Part shown: positions 1 to 9,900 of the stretch, in pieces
Layout: each line of letters opens with the position of its first letter
Position numbering within the stretch: the first letter of the stretch is position 1
Source: Streptomyces sp. TRM68367
GTDB taxonomy: Bacteria; Actinomycetota; Actinomycetes; Streptomycetales; Streptomycetaceae
Direction of reading: 5' to 3'
DNA: 64,000 nt
NCBI RefSeq assembly: GCF_014495685.1
Contig: NZ_JACTVI010000006.1
Coordinates: forward strand, 1-64,000
Program-made: the position numbers and the translations under genes
The notes under the pieces: model-generated
The model's input: the letters and a program-made list of their open reading frames with translations, nothing else
What the model was told of the DNA's origin: nothing
The model's database searches: none

Positions 1-1035
1 CGGCGGCAGGACCGCGTCCGCGGCGTTGACGCGGGGCAGCGCGTAGGGGTGCTCGTCGGCCAGCCAGCGGATCAGCTGCTCGCGTACCGTGACCCGGACC
101 GTCCAGATGTCGTCCGCGTCCTTCGCCGTCGCCAGGGCGCGTACCTCCATGGTGCTCGGCGTCGTGTCCGTGACGACCAGACTGTAGTCCCGGCCGTCCC
201 AGGCGGGGCACTCGCGCAGGATGTCGCGGAGCCGCACGCGCATCGCCTCCATGGGCGCCGAGTGGTCGAGCTGGAAGTAGACGACTCCGGTGATCTGGGC
301 ACCGCCGCGCGACCAGTTCTCGAATGGCTTCGACGTGAAGTACGACACGGGCATCGTGATCCGGCGCTCGTCCCAGGTGCGTACCGTCAGGAACGTCAGC
401 GTGATCTCCTCGACCGTGCCCCACTCGCCGTCCACCACGACCGTGTCGCCTATGCGCACCATGTCGCCGAAGGCGATCGTCAGTCCGGCGAACATGTTGC
501 CGAGCGTGGACTGGGCGGCGACACCGGCGACGATGCCGAGGATGCCCGCCGAGGCCAGCAGCGAGGCGCCCGCCGCGCGCATCGCCGGGAACGTCAGCAG
601 CATCGCCGCCACGGCCACCACGCCGACGACCGCGGAGACCACCCGCATGATCAGCGTCACCTGCGTGCGCACCCGGCGGACCCGCGCCGGGTCGCGCTGG
701 GTACTGGCGTACTTGGTGTACGACGTCTCGACGACAGCGGCCGCGATGCGGATCACCAGCCAGGCCGCCGACCCGATCATGACCAGCGTCAGCACCCGGC
801 CGATGGCGACGTCGTGGTCCTCCAGCACCTGCGCCTCGTCGTACGACGCCCCCAGCAGGGCCGAGCACAGCACGAGCTGGTACGGAATGCGGCCGCGGCG
901 CAGCAGGCCCCACAGCGGGGTCTCGCCGCGGCGTTCGTCGGCCCGGCGCAGCAGGCGGTCGGTGGCCCAGCCGATGACGAGAGTGAGTGCGACCGCACCA
1001 CCGATGACGATCACCGGGCGGAGTAGGTTCTCCAT
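1..1035 (-). CDS. MscS-family mechanosensitive ion channel, C-terminus beyond the window
   Basis: The reading frame starts at an ATG at 1035 and is still open at base 1, so at least 345 residues are present and the C-terminus is missing. It encodes a membrane protein with hydrophobic segments near residues 8-24, 45-60 and 70-95 and a longer paired helix region around 115-180. This is followed by the pore-lining helix and beta domain typical of MscS, with GIVAGVAAQSTLGNMFAG, then FGDMVRIGD and GEWGTVEEI. The family opens under membrane tension to release osmolytes on hypo-osmotic shock. A TACGTT hexamer lies 7 nt before the ATG, consistent with a leaderless message. The gene is divergent from the next one. 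The family assignment is firm; whether it gates by tension is inference. Confidence 0.9.
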   Translation of the reverse strand, partial: MENLLRPVIVIGGAVALTLVIGWATDRLLRRADERRGETPLWGLLRRGRIPYQLVLCSALLGASYDEAQVLEDHDVAIGRVLTLVMIGSAAWLVIRIAAAVVETSYTKYASTQRDPARVRRVRTQVTLIMRVVSAVVGVVAVAAMLLTFPAMRAAGASLLASAGILGIVAGVAAQSTLGNMFAGLTIAFGDMVRIGDTVVVDGEWGTVEEITLTFLTVRTWDERRITMPVSYFTSKPFENWSRGGAQITGVVYFQLDHSAPMEAMRVRLRDILRECPAWDGRDYSLVVTDTTPSTMEVRALATAKDADDIWTVRVTVREQLIRWLADEHPYALPRVNAADAVLPP

Positions 1036-1042
1036 GCCCTCG

Positions 1043-1048
1043 AACGTA
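1043..1048 (-). promoter_or_regulatory. -10-like hexamer for the MscS gene
   Basis: TACGTT on the minus strand ends 7 nt before the ATG at 1035. This fits the TANNNT pattern and spacing of leaderless promoters elsewhere in the window. No convincing -35 was seen. Confidence 0.4.
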
Positions 1049-1151
1049 ACCGGGCCGGTGTCGCCACGAACATGCGCCCCCGGAACTACCGGGAGCTCCC
1101 TGGTGAAGCGGCGCGCAGGGCGTTGTCGTACCCGGCTGGCACCATGGCCTC

Positions 1152-1721
1152 ATGAACATCGTGCTCTTTCACTCGGCCTTCGGTCTCAGACCCGCCGTGC
1201 GCCAGGCCGCGGACCGCCTGCGTGAGGCCGGTCACCAGGTGTGGACGCCGGACCTCTTCGAGGGACGGACGTTCGACACGGTCGAGGAAGGCATGGCCCA
1301 CCAGGACGAGATCGGCAAGGACCAGTTGCTGAAGCGGGCGGTGCTGGCCGCGGCGCCGTACTCGGAGCGGGGGCTGGTGTACGCCGGGTTCTCGCTCGGG
1401 GCCGCCCTCGCACAGACCCTGGGCCTCGGCGACGAGCAGGCGCGCGGGCTGCTGCTTCTGCACGGCACGTCGGACCTCGCGCCGAACGTCGCGCTGGACG
1501 GCCTGCCGGTGCAGTTGCACGTGGCCGAGCCGGACCCGTTCGAGCCGGACGACTGGCTGAGCGCCTGGTACCTGCAGATGGGCCGGGCCGGCGCCGACGT
1601 CGAGGTGTACAGATACGCCGGGGCCGGTCACGTCTACACCGATCCGGACCTGCCGGACTACGACGCCGAGGCCGCCGAGGCCACCTGGCGGGTTGCGCTC
1701 GGCTTCCTCGGCAGTCTCTAG
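1152..1721 (+). CDS. dienelactone hydrolase family protein
   Basis: This is a 189-residue alpha/beta hydrolase of the DLH type. It begins with the strand MNIVLFHSAFG. The nucleophile elbow is GFSLGA, with Ser in place of the Cys of classical dienelactone hydrolase. It also has the LLLHGTSD strand, an acidic residue in VAEPDPFEPDDW and a late His in GAGHVYTD, completing a Ser-Asp-His-like triad. The substrate is unknown; members cleave lactones or small esters. The ATG is preceded by CACCAT with 6 nt between, so the mRNA may be leaderless. It is transcribed away from the MscS gene and converges on phoD. Confidence 0.85.
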   Translation: MNIVLFHSAFGLRPAVRQAADRLREAGHQVWTPDLFEGRTFDTVEEGMAHQDEIGKDQLLKRAVLAAAPYSERGLVYAGFSLGAALAQTLGLGDEQARGLLLLHGTSDLAPNVALDGLPVQLHVAEPDPFEPDDWLSAWYLQMGRAGADVEVYRYAGAGHVYTDPDLPDYDAEAAEATWRVALGFLGSL

Positions 1722-1725
1722 GCGG

Positions 1726-1848
1726 CGGCCACACCGGTCGGCCACACCGGTCGGCCACACAGGTCGGCCAGACAGGGTCGACCACGAGGCGTCGGCCACG
1801 AAGGGTCGGCCACGAAGGGTCGGCTACAGGGGGTTGGCTACACGGGGT
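1726..1848. repeat. nine-unit 13-14 bp tandem repeat
   Basis: Nine head-to-tail units run from 1726 to 1848. The first two are identical (CGGCCACACCGGT), units 6 and 7 are identical (CGGCCACGAAGGGT), and the rest differ by 1-4 bases. Unit length changes from 13 to 14 bp at the fourth unit. The array fills the gap between two convergent genes and its last unit covers the phoD stop codon (1838-1840). A slippage-prone minisatellite is the simplest reading. Confidence 0.85.
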
Positions 1849-3508
1849 CGTAGGTGCGCTCGGCCTTCTGCGTGCCGCTGCGGGTGCGGTACGAGCGGGC
1901 CCATGACGACGCCGCGTTCGGGTCGGTCCGGCCGGACAGGACGTAGTAGTCCATCTGCGCGCGCTCGGCGGTGAGGTCCAGGACGCCGTAGCCGTGGCGG
2001 TCGGTGTCGACCCAGTGGACGTGCCGGTTGGCGGCCTGGATGACCGGCGCGGCGACCGCGGAGACGCTGCCCTCGGGCGCCTTCAGGATGTCGTCGAGGT
2101 TGTCGGAGGTGACCGACGTGACGACGAACTCGGTGGCGGCGGACGGGGACAGCGGGTACGTCCCGGCGTCCACCGGCACATCGTTGGCCCAGGCCATGTG
2201 GATGTCGCCGGTCAGGAAGACGGTGTTGCGGATCGCGTTCGCGCGCAGGTGGGCGAGGAGTTCGCGGCGGTCGTCGGTGTAGCCGTCCCACTGGTCGGTG
2301 TTGAGGGCGAGCCCCTCCTGCGGCAGCCCGAGCAGCTTGGCGAGCGGCTTGAGCAGGTCGGCGGAGAGCGAGCCGAGCGCGAACGGCGAGACCATCACCG
2401 AGGTGCCGACCAGCCGCCACGTGGTGTCGGAGGACGTCAGTCCGGCCTTCAGCCAGTCGAGTTGGGCCCGGCCGGTGATCGTGCGGTCCGGGTCGTCGAC
2501 CTGGCCGTTGCCCACCGGCACCTGCTGGGAGCGGAAGGTGCGCAAGTCGAGCAGCGACAGGTCGGCCAGCTTGCCGAAGCGCAGGCGGCGGTAGGTGGTG
2601 CCCGCGATCGCCGGGCGGACCGGCATCCACTCGAAGTAGGCCTGCTTGGCGGCGGCCTGGCGCGCGGCCCAGGTGCCCTCGGCGCCCTCGGTGTGGTTCT
2701 CGGCCCCGCCCGACCAGGCGTCGTTGGCGAACTCGTGGTCGTCCCAGATGGCGATGACCGGCGCAGCGGCGTGCAGGGCCTGCAGGTCAGGGTCGCTCTT
2801 GTAACGCCCGTGCCGGGTGCGGTAGTCGGCCAGGGTGAGGATCTCGTGGGCGGGCGCGTGCGGCCGTACGACGGTGCCGCGCGTGCCGTACTCGCCGGTG
2901 CCGTACTCGTAGATGTAGTCGCCCAGGTGCAGCCAGGCGTCCAGGTCGCCGCGGGCGGCAAGGTGGCGGTACGCGGCGAAGTGGCCGGCCTCCCAGTTGG
3001 CGCAGGAGACCACGCCGAAGCGCAGGCCCGCTACGGCGGCACCGGCGGCGGGCGCGGTGCGGGTGCGGGCGGCGGGGGAGTCCTTGCCGCCGGCGGAGAA
3101 GCGGAACCAGTAGTCGGTGGCGGGCTCCAGGCCGCGGATGTCCGCCTTGACGGTGTGGTCGGAGGCGGCGGTGGCGACGGTCGAACCCTTGGCGACGACG
3201 GTCGTGAACGCCATGTCCCGGGCGACAGTCCAGCCGACCTCGACGTCCGGGCCGAGCCCGGAACCGGGTATCGCCTCGGGCGTGGGCGTCACGCGGGTCC
3301 ACAGCAGGACGCCGTCGGGCAGCGGGTCACCGGAGGCGACACCGTGCAGGAAGGCGGGGACCGCGGCAGCGGCGTCGGCGGGCAGGGAGGCGGCGAGCGG
3401 GCCGGCCAGGACAGCGGCGGCCGCCGTGGCCTTGACGACCGTACGGCGGCGCGGGAAGCGGAAGACAGGCGAGTCGGCGGTCTCGGATGATCTGTATCGA
3501 CTGGTCAC
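1838..3508 (-). CDS. phoD: PhoD-family alkaline phosphatase, Tat-exported
   Basis: This is a 556-residue secreted phosphodiesterase/phosphomonoesterase that releases phosphate from organic phosphates outside the cell. The N-terminus carries a twin-arginine signal (PRRRTVVKA near residues 19-27) followed by a hydrophobic stretch and an Ala-rich cleavage region, so it should be exported folded by Tat. PhoD metallophosphatase motifs follow in order: [32 protein letters not shown] and [10 protein letters not shown], which supply the Fe/Ca ligands. The start is GTG at 3508; no strong Shine-Dalgarno is visible before it. A 20-bp palindrome sits directly upstream. In Streptomyces, phoD is normally under PhoP control; I could not recognise a convincing PHO box here. 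Confidence 0.95.
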   Translation of the reverse strand: MTSRYRSSETADSPVFRFPRRRTVVKATAAAAVLAGPLAASLPADAAAAVPAFLHGVASGDPLPDGVLLWTRVTPTPEAIPGSGLGPDVEVGWTVARDMAFTTVVAKGSTVATAASDHTVKADIRGLEPATDYWFRFSAGGKDSPAARTRTAPAAGAAVAGLRFGVVSCANWEAGHFAAYRHLAARGDLDAWLHLGDYIYEYGTGEYGTRGTVVRPHAPAHEILTLADYRTRHGRYKSDPDLQALHAAAPVIAIWDDHEFANDAWSGGAENHTEGAEGTWAARQAAAKQAYFEWMPVRPAIAGTTYRRLRFGKLADLSLLDLRTFRSQQVPVGNGQVDDPDRTITGRAQLDWLKAGLTSSDTTWRLVGTSVMVSPFALGSLSADLLKPLAKLLGLPQEGLALNTDQWDGYTDDRRELLAHLRANAIRNTVFLTGDIHMAWANDVPVDAGTYPLSPSAATEFVVTSVTSDNLDDILKAPEGSVSAVAAPVIQAANRHVHWVDTDRHGYGVLDLTAERAQMDYYVLSGRTDPNAASSWARSYRTRSGTQKAERTYDPV

Positions 3509-3510
3509 GG

Positions 3511-3530
3511 CCGATCAGGTTACTGATCGG
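3511..3530. promoter_or_regulatory. 8-bp palindrome abutting the phoD start
   Basis: CCGATCAG and CTGATCGG form a perfect inverted repeat with a GTTA loop, ending 2 nt before the phoD GTG. The position suits an operator or an RNA hairpin over the initiation region. The binding factor is unknown. Confidence 0.45.
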
Positions 3531-3538
3531 TACCAGCG

Positions 3539-3572
3539 AGAGCGGGCGAACTCGGGAAAGTTCGCCCGCTCT
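3539..3572 (-). terminator. hairpin terminator of the DsbA-like gene
   Basis: A perfect 14-bp stem (core AGCGGGCGAACT / AGTTCGCCCGCT) closes a 6-nt loop between the stop of the DsbA-like gene and the start of phoD. There is no long T tract, as is common in Streptomyces. Confidence 0.7.
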
Positions 3573-3598
3573 TCAGCGCGCGGTCAGGGACCGGCGGT

Positions 3599-4423
3599 TC
3601 AGGCCTTGAGCGCCGCGTCGATCGCGGTGTTGAACTCGGCCACCGTCATGGGGGCGCTCTGGCCGTCGCTGCCGGTGACCTTCTTGCCGTCCATGATCAG
3701 GGTCGGGGTTCCCTGGAAGCCGTACTTCTTGCCGTCCGTGTCGAACTTCTCGCTCATGAGCAGCGCCCACTTGTCGTAGGTGCCGTCCTTCACGGCCGTC
3801 TGGAACTTCTTGTTGTTCTTCAGGGCGTCGACCGTGTTCGCCACCTTGATCAGGTAGGAGTCGTCCTTGAACTTGTCGTCGGTCTCCTCGGGGTGCCACT
3901 TCGTCGAGTAGAGCGCACTCTTGTACTGGAGGAAGGCTTCGGGGCTGACGTTCAGGGCGGCGCCCAGCGCGCTGAGAGCGTTCTTGGAACCCTCGCCCGG
4001 CTGGGTGGTGTCGATGAACGTCGCGCCGATGAACTGGATCTTGTATTTTCCGTCCGCGACATCCTTGTCCACCGTCGAGCCGACACTCTGCTCGAAATGC
4101 GCACAGATCGGGCAGCGCGGGTCCTCGTACATCATGAGGGTCTTCTTGGCGCTGGGCTTGCCGATGACGACGGTCGTGCCGTTCGCGCCGCTGGTGTTGG
4201 CCGGCTTGACCAGCTTGTCGTCCTTCGCGGCCTCCCAGTGACCGGGCTTGTTGCCCTGGACGAGGGCGTAGCTGATGCCGCCGGCTATCGCCAGGACGCC
4301 GACGATGGAGCAGGCGACGACGAGCTGCCGCTTGACCTTCGCGCGCTTGGCCTCGCGCTCGCGCTGGGCCCGCAGCCGCTCCCGCGCCGCCGTCTTCGCC
4401 GCCTGGCTGTTCCGCTTGCTCAT
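3599..4423 (-). CDS. DsbA-like thioredoxin-fold protein, membrane-anchored
   Basis: The protein has 274 residues. A Lys/Arg-rich cytoplasmic N-terminus (residues 1-32) is followed by one transmembrane segment (about 33-55) and an extracytoplasmic thioredoxin-fold domain. The active site CPIC lies at residues 104-107 within YEDPRCPICAHF, and the cis-proline loop is GFQGTPTLIMDG near the C-terminus. This is the DsbA/MrsE-like thiol oxidoreductase or disulfide isomerase family, acting on secreted proteins. The ATG at 4423 is chosen because GGAG lies upstream at a suitable distance; the frame continues upstream without support. A paralogue of the same architecture is at 36434-37210. It is the first gene upstream of phoD on the same strand, with a hairpin between. 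Confidence 0.88.
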   Translation of the reverse strand: MSKRNSQAAKTAARERLRAQREREAKRAKVKRQLVVACSIVGVLAIAGGISYALVQGNKPGHWEAAKDDKLVKPANTSGANGTTVVIGKPSAKKTLMMYEDPRCPICAHFEQSVGSTVDKDVADGKYKIQFIGATFIDTTQPGEGSKNALSALGAALNVSPEAFLQYKSALYSTKWHPEETDDKFKDDSYLIKVANTVDALKNNKKFQTAVKDGTYDKWALLMSEKFDTDGKKYGFQGTPTLIMDGKKVTGSDGQSAPMTVAEFNTAIDAALKA

Positions 4424-4444
4424 GGTGATGTTCTCCGTGGGACG

Positions 4445-4461
4445 CGCACACATCGTGTGCG
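4445..4461. promoter_or_regulatory. 7-bp inverted repeat upstream of the DsbA-like gene
   Basis: CGCACAC-ATC-GTGTGCG lies 22 nt above the ATG at 4423, in the promoter/leader region. It could be an operator or a leader hairpin. No function is assigned. Confidence 0.35.
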
Positions 4462-4499
4462 GAATGCGTATGAGGGACTGCTCGTACTCGGGGCTTGAT

Positions 4500-4522
4500 C
4501 GCGTGAAGCGGTACTTCACGCG
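4500..4522 (-). terminator. hairpin overlapping the stop of the membrane protein gene
   Basis: CGCGTGAAG and CTTCACGCG form a perfect 9-bp stem with a 5-nt loop spanning the stop codon of the gene at 4516-5244. It may act as a terminator before the DsbA-like gene. Confidence 0.45.
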
Positions 4523-5244
4523 AAGACGGCCGGGCACGGCGGTCCGCGACGTCCCAGGGAGTGCGTGAGGATCAGATCGCGGGCGGCGGTCGCGCGGCAG
4601 GCGGGGCGCGGCGAGGGCCGGCGCACGGCCGGAGCCCGCCGCACGGTGACCGCTGACACCGCCAGCAGCAGGGGGCGGACCGCTGTCGAAGCCGCGACCG
4701 TCACCGCCCGCAGCAGTTCCGCCAGCGCCCGCTCGCCGCGGCGCAGCCAGGCGGCGGCGAGCAGGCCGACGCCGACGTGCGCGCCGAGCAGCAGCCAGGG
4801 CGTGGCCGGGCCGGCATGGGCGAGCAGGGTCGCGAGCCGTTCGGGGCCGGAGCCGCCGGTCACGCCGGCCAGCGGGGCGCCGATGCCGGTGCCGTTGCCG
4901 CACAGCACGTCGAAGCCGACGGCGCGCAGCGGTCCGGCGACCGGGCCGCCCGCCCTGCCGTAGCAGACGTGCTGGCCGGTGGTGAAGACGGTGTCGGCGG
5001 CCAGCTCCAGCGGGACCAGCAGTGCGGCGATCCGCCCGAAGGAGCGCTCCCGGCCCGCCAGCGCGTAGGCGATGACGAACACGGCGGCGGCGATCGCGGC
5101 CACCGTGTTCAGCGGCAGCGGGACCCGGGACAGCAGCACGTGCGACGCGGTGCTGAGCGTCACGACCACGGCCGTGAACAGCGCCGCGCGTACGGCTCTG
5201 AGGTGGATCCCGGATATGTCCATAGCGATAGGAGAGTGTGTCAC
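4516..5244 (-). CDS. integral membrane protein of unknown function
   Basis: The frame encodes 242 residues from GTG at 5244; an internal ATG at 5223 is an alternative start and neither has a strong ribosome-binding site. Hydrophobic segments are visible near residues 14-38, 46-62, 70-90 and 145-170, with a Cys-containing loop between (TTGQHVCYG and FDVLCGNGTG). The C-terminal third is Arg/Ala-rich and hydrophilic. I do not recognise a family with confidence. It sits between the DUF2252 gene and the DsbA-like gene on the same strand, so the two loop cysteines could be thiol-exchange substrates, which is speculation. Confidence 0.65.
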   Translation of the reverse strand: MTHSPIAMDISGIHLRAVRAALFTAVVVTLSTASHVLLSRVPLPLNTVAAIAAAVFVIAYALAGRERSFGRIAALLVPLELAADTVFTTGQHVCYGRAGGPVAGPLRAVGFDVLCGNGTGIGAPLAGVTGGSGPERLATLLAHAGPATPWLLLGAHVGVGLLAAAWLRRGERALAELLRAVTVAASTAVRPLLLAVSAVTVRRAPAVRRPSPRPACRATAARDLILTHSLGRRGPPCPAVFA

Positions 5245-5320
5245 GCCGGCCTGTAAGAGACCCCTAAAGGGTCCCTGTGCGAGGCCGTCGGGCCATGGGT
5301 TTCCGGTCAGGTTGCGTCCG

Positions 5321-6682
5321 TCACAGACCGGGGATCCGGCCGTTGCGGAACAGGTCCACGAAGATCTGGTGGTCGGCGCGCGCGCGTGCGCCGTAGCCGT
5401 GCGCGAAGTCGACCAGGAGCGGCGCGAAGTCGCTCTCGTCGGCCGCGATCGCCGCGTCGATGGCCCGCTCCGTGGAGAACGGCACCAGGGACTCGCCGGA
5501 GGTGTCGTCCGCCGCCGAGTGCATCGTGGCCGTGGCCCGGCCGAGGTCGGCGACGACGTGGGCGATCTCCTCCGGGTCGTCGATGTCGCCCCAGTCCAGG
5601 TCCACCGCGTACGGCGAGACCTCGGCGACCAGCTGGCCCGCCCGGCCCCCTCCCTCTTCGATCTCCGTCCAGCCCAGCCACGGGTCGGCGTGCGCCTGGA
5701 GGGCGCGCTGGGAGATCACCGTGCGGTGGCCCTCGTGCTGGAAGTAGTCACGGATCGCCGGGTCCGTGATGTGCCGGGAGACGGCCGGGGTCTGGGCCTG
5801 CTTGATGTAGATCACGACGTCGTTCTCCAGGGCGTCGCTGTGGCCCTCCAGGAGGATGTTGTACGACGGCAGCCCCGCGGAGCCGATGCCGATGCCGCGG
5901 CGGCCGACGACGTCCTTCACGCGGTAGGAGTCCGGGCGGGCCAGCGAGGCGTCCGGGAGCGTCTCCAGGTAGCCGTCGAAGGCGGCCAGCACCTTGTAGC
6001 GCGTGGCCGCGTCCAGCTCGATGGAGCCGCCGTCCGGCGCGAAGCGGCGCTCGAAGTCACGGATCTCGGTCATCGACTCCAGCAGCCCGAAGCGGGTCAG
6101 CGAGCGGGCGGCACGCAGCGCGTCCAGCAGCGGGCCCTGCGCGGTGTCCAGCGTGAACGGCGGCACCTCGTCGCTCTTGGCGCCGGTGGCCAGGGCATGG
6201 ATCCGCTCGCGGTACGCGCCCGCGTAGATCTGCACCAGCTCGGTGATCTGCTGGTCGCTGAGCGCCTTCGCGTACCCGATGAGTGCCACGGAGGCGGCGA
6301 AGCGCTTGAGGTCCCATGTGAAGGGGCCGACGTACGCCTCGTCGAAGTCGTTGACGTTGAAGACCAGGCGGCCGTGGGCGTCCATGTACGTGCCGAAGTT
6401 CTCCGCGTGCAGGTCGCCGTGGATCCACACGCGCGAGGTGCGCTCGTCCAGGTACGGGCCGCTGAATGTCTTCCCGCCACCCCGCCCGGCGTTGTCGGCC
6501 TCCAGGTCGTGGTAGAAGAGGCACGCCGTGCCCCGGTAGAACGCGAACGCCGAGGCCGCCATCTTCCGGAACTTCACGCGGAACGCGGCCGGGTCGGCGG
6601 CCAGGAGCTCGCCGAAGGCGGTGTCGAAGACGGTGAGGATCTCCTCGCCGCGGTGCTCGACGCTGAGCTGCGGGACCGACAT
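5321..6682 (-). CDS. DUF2252 domain protein, kinase-fold
   Basis: This is a 453-residue protein of the DUF2252 family, common in actinomycetes and related at fold level to aminoglycoside phosphotransferases and protein kinases. The signatures WIHGDLHAENFG (catalytic-loop-like) and FNVNDFDEAYVGP (metal-binding-like) lie near residues 80-115. A conserved C-terminal region with LGRATATMHS and the HGYGARARADHQIF end is also present. The biochemical role is not established. The start is set at ATG 6682 because AGGAGG lies 9 nt upstream; an in-frame upstream extension lacks such support. The gene is divergent from dnaE. Confidence 0.85.
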   Translation of the reverse strand: MSVPQLSVEHRGEEILTVFDTAFGELLAADPAAFRVKFRKMAASAFAFYRGTACLFYHDLEADNAGRGGGKTFSGPYLDERTSRVWIHGDLHAENFGTYMDAHGRLVFNVNDFDEAYVGPFTWDLKRFAASVALIGYAKALSDQQITELVQIYAGAYRERIHALATGAKSDEVPPFTLDTAQGPLLDALRAARSLTRFGLLESMTEIRDFERRFAPDGGSIELDAATRYKVLAAFDGYLETLPDASLARPDSYRVKDVVGRRGIGIGSAGLPSYNILLEGHSDALENDVVIYIKQAQTPAVSRHITDPAIRDYFQHEGHRTVISQRALQAHADPWLGWTEIEEGGGRAGQLVAEVSPYAVDLDWGDIDDPEEIAHVVADLGRATATMHSAADDTSGESLVPFSTERAIDAAIAADESDFAPLLVDFAHGYGARARADHQIFVDLFRNGRIPGL

Positions 6683-6918
6683 CGCTGGGTGCCTCCTGGT
6701 GCAGGTGGTGCGTGACATGAAGGGCGCGGATCCTCCGCACCGGCTGGCGCGGACCGTCCGCTCGGATCAACGTTCGACGGTACGCGGGAGTGCCCGCGAC
6801 CCTCGCATGAAGGTACGCGGGGACGGCCCGCGAGTGTCAGTGCCGAGGCATAGACTTCGACGCTGTCCCCCCAGACTGTCCGCAGCCTGTCGCCCGGCGT
6901 TTCTCTTGGAGGCCGAAC

Positions 6919-9900
6919 GTGTCGAAGCCGCCGTTCACGCACCTGCACGTCCACACCCAGTACTCGCTGCTGGACGGTGCCGCGCGGCTGAAGGACATGT
7001 TCAACGCGTGCAACGAGATGGGCATGACGCACATTGCCATGTCCGACCACGGCAACCTCCACGGGGCGTACGACTTCTTCCACTCCGCGCAGAAGGCCGG
7101 AATCACCCCGATCATCGGGATCGAGGCGTATGTCGCGCCCGAGTCGCGGCGCAACAAGCGCAAGATCCAGTGGGGCCAGCCGCACCAGAAGCGGGACGAC
7201 GTCTCCGGTTCGGGTGGTTACACCCACAAGACGATGTGGGCCGTGAACAAGACGGGCCTGCACAACCTCTTCCGCCTCTCCTCCGACGCCTACGCCGAGG
7301 GCTGGCTGCAGAAGTGGCCCCGGATGGACAAGGAGACCATCTCCCAGTGGTCCGAGGGGATCGTCGCCTCCACCGGCTGTCCCTCCGGAGAGGTGCAGAC
7401 CCGGCTGCGCCTCGGCCACTTCGACGAGGCCCTGAAGGCGGCCGCCGACTACCAGGACATCTTCGGCAAGGACCGCTACTTCCTGGAGCTGATGGACCAC
7501 GGCATCGAGATCGAGCGCCGGGTCCGCGACGGGCTGCTGGAGATCGGCCGGAAGCTCGGCATCCCCCCGCTGGTCACCAACGACTCGCACTACACGTACT
7601 CGCACGAGGCGACCGCCCACGACGCCCTGCTGTGCATCCAGACCGGCAAGAACCTCTCCGACCCGGACCGCTTCAAGTTCGACGGCACCGGCTACTACCT
7701 GAAGTCCACGGACGAGATGTACGCCATCGACTCCTCGGACGCCTGGCAGGAGGGCTGCGCCAACACGCTCCTCGTCGCCGAGATGGTCGACACCACCGGC
7801 ATGTTCGAGAAGCGCGACCTCATGCCCAAGTTCGACATCCCCGAGGGCTACACCGAGGTCACCTGGTTCCAGGAGGAGGTCCGCCGCGGCATGGAGCGCC
7901 GCTTCCCGGGCGGCATCCCCGAGGACCGCCAGAAGCAGGCCGAGTACGAGATGGACGTCATCATCTCGATGGGCTTCCCCGGCTACTTCCTCGTGGTCGC
8001 CGACTTCATCATGTGGGCCAAGGAGAACGGCATCGCCGTCGGCCCCGGCCGGGGCTCGGCGGCGGGCTCGATCGTCGCGTACGCCATGGGCATCACCGAC
8101 CTCGACCCCATCCCGCACGGCCTGATCTTCGAGCGGTTCCTCAATCCCGAGCGCGTCTCCATGCCCGATGTCGACATCGACTTCGACGAGCGCCGGCGCG
8201 TCGAGGTGATCCGGTACGTGACGGAGAAGTACGGCGCCGACAAGGTCGCCATGATCGGCACGTACGGCACCATCAAGGCCAAGAACGCGATCAAGGACTC
8301 CGCGCGCGTGCTGGGCTACCCGTACGCGATGGGTGACCGCATCACCAAGGCCATGCCCGCCGACGTCCTCGGCAAGGGCATCAACCTCGACGGCATCACC
8401 AACCCCGAGCACCCCCGCTACTCGGAGGCGGGCGAGGTGCGCGGGATGTACGAGAACGAGCCGGACGTGAAGAAGGTCATCGACACCGCCAAGGGCGTCG
8501 AGGGACTGGTCCGGCAGATGGGCGTGCATGCCGCCGGTGTGATCATGTCCAGCGAGACCATCACCGACCACGTCCCGGTCTGGGTCAGGCACACCGACGG
8601 CGTGACCATCACGCAGTGGGACTACCCGAGCTGCGAGTCGCTCGGCCTGCTGAAGATGGACTTCCTGGGCCTGCGCAACCTGACGATCATGGACGACGCC
8701 GTCAAGATGGTGAAGTCCAACAAGGGCCTCGACATCGACCTGCTGTCGCTGCCGCTGGACGACCCCACGACCTTCGAACTGCTCCAGCGCGGCGACACCC
8801 TCGGCGTCTTCCAGTTCGACGGCGGCCCCATGCGCTCCCTGCTGCGCATGATGAAGCCCGACAACTTCGAAGACATCTCCGCCGTCTCGGCCCTGTACCG
8901 GCCGGGCCCGATGGGCATGAACTCGCACATCAACTACGCCCTGCGCAAGAACGGCCAGCAGGAGATCACCCCGATCCACAAGGAGCTCGAAGAGCCCCTC
9001 AGGGAGGTCCTGGACGTCACCCACGGCCTGATCGTCTACCAGGAGCAGGTGCAGAAGGCCGCCCAGATCATCGCCGGTTACTCGCTCGGCGAGGCCGACA
9101 TCCTCCGCCGCGTGATGGGCAAGAAGAAGCCGGAGGAGCTGGAGAAGAACTTCGTCATCTTCCAGGCCGGCGCCCGCAAGAACGGCTACAGCGACGAGGC
9201 CATCCAGGCCCTGTGGGACGTGCTGGTGCCCTTCGCCGGCTACGCGTTCAACAAGGCGCACTCGGCGGCGTACGGCCTCGTCTCCTACTGGACCGCGTAC
9301 CTGAAGGCCAACCACCCCGCCGAGTACATGGCCGCGCTCCTGACCTCCGTCAAGGACGACAAGGACAAGTCGGCGGTCTACCTCAACGAGTGCCGTCGCA
9401 TGGGCATCAAGGTGCTGCCGCCCAACGTGAATGAGTCGATGTCCAACTTCGCGGCGCAGGGCGACGACGTGATCCTCTTCGGCCTGTCCGCCGTGCGCAA
9501 CGTCGGCACCAACGTCGTCGAGTCGATCATCCGGTGCCGCAAGGCCAAGGGGAAGTACCAGTCCTTCCCGGACTACCTCGACAAGGTCGAGGCGGTCGCC
9601 TGCAACAAGCGCACCACCGAGTCGCTGGTCAAGGCCGGCGCCTTCGACTCCATGGGGCACACCCGCAAGGGCCTGATCGCCCAGTACGAGCCGATGATCG
9701 ACAACGTGGTCGCGGTCAAGCGCAAGGAGGCCGAGGGCCAGTTCGACCTCTTCGGCGGCATGGGCGAGGAGGCCGGCGACGAGCCCGGCTTCGGTCTCGA
9801 CGTGGAGTTCTCCACCGACGAGTGGGACAAGACCTATCTGCTCGCCCAGGAGCGGGAGATGCTCGGTCTGTACGTCTCCGACCACCCGCTGTTCGGCCTG

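Noticed and set aside
1726..1848. CRISPR array
   Set aside because: Units are contiguous 13-14 bp with no spacers and no cas genes nearby.
3509..3600. PHO boxes upstream of phoD
   Set aside because: I looked for GTTCACC-type 11-bp direct repeats; only a single poor match (GTTCGCC) is present, so no site is claimed.
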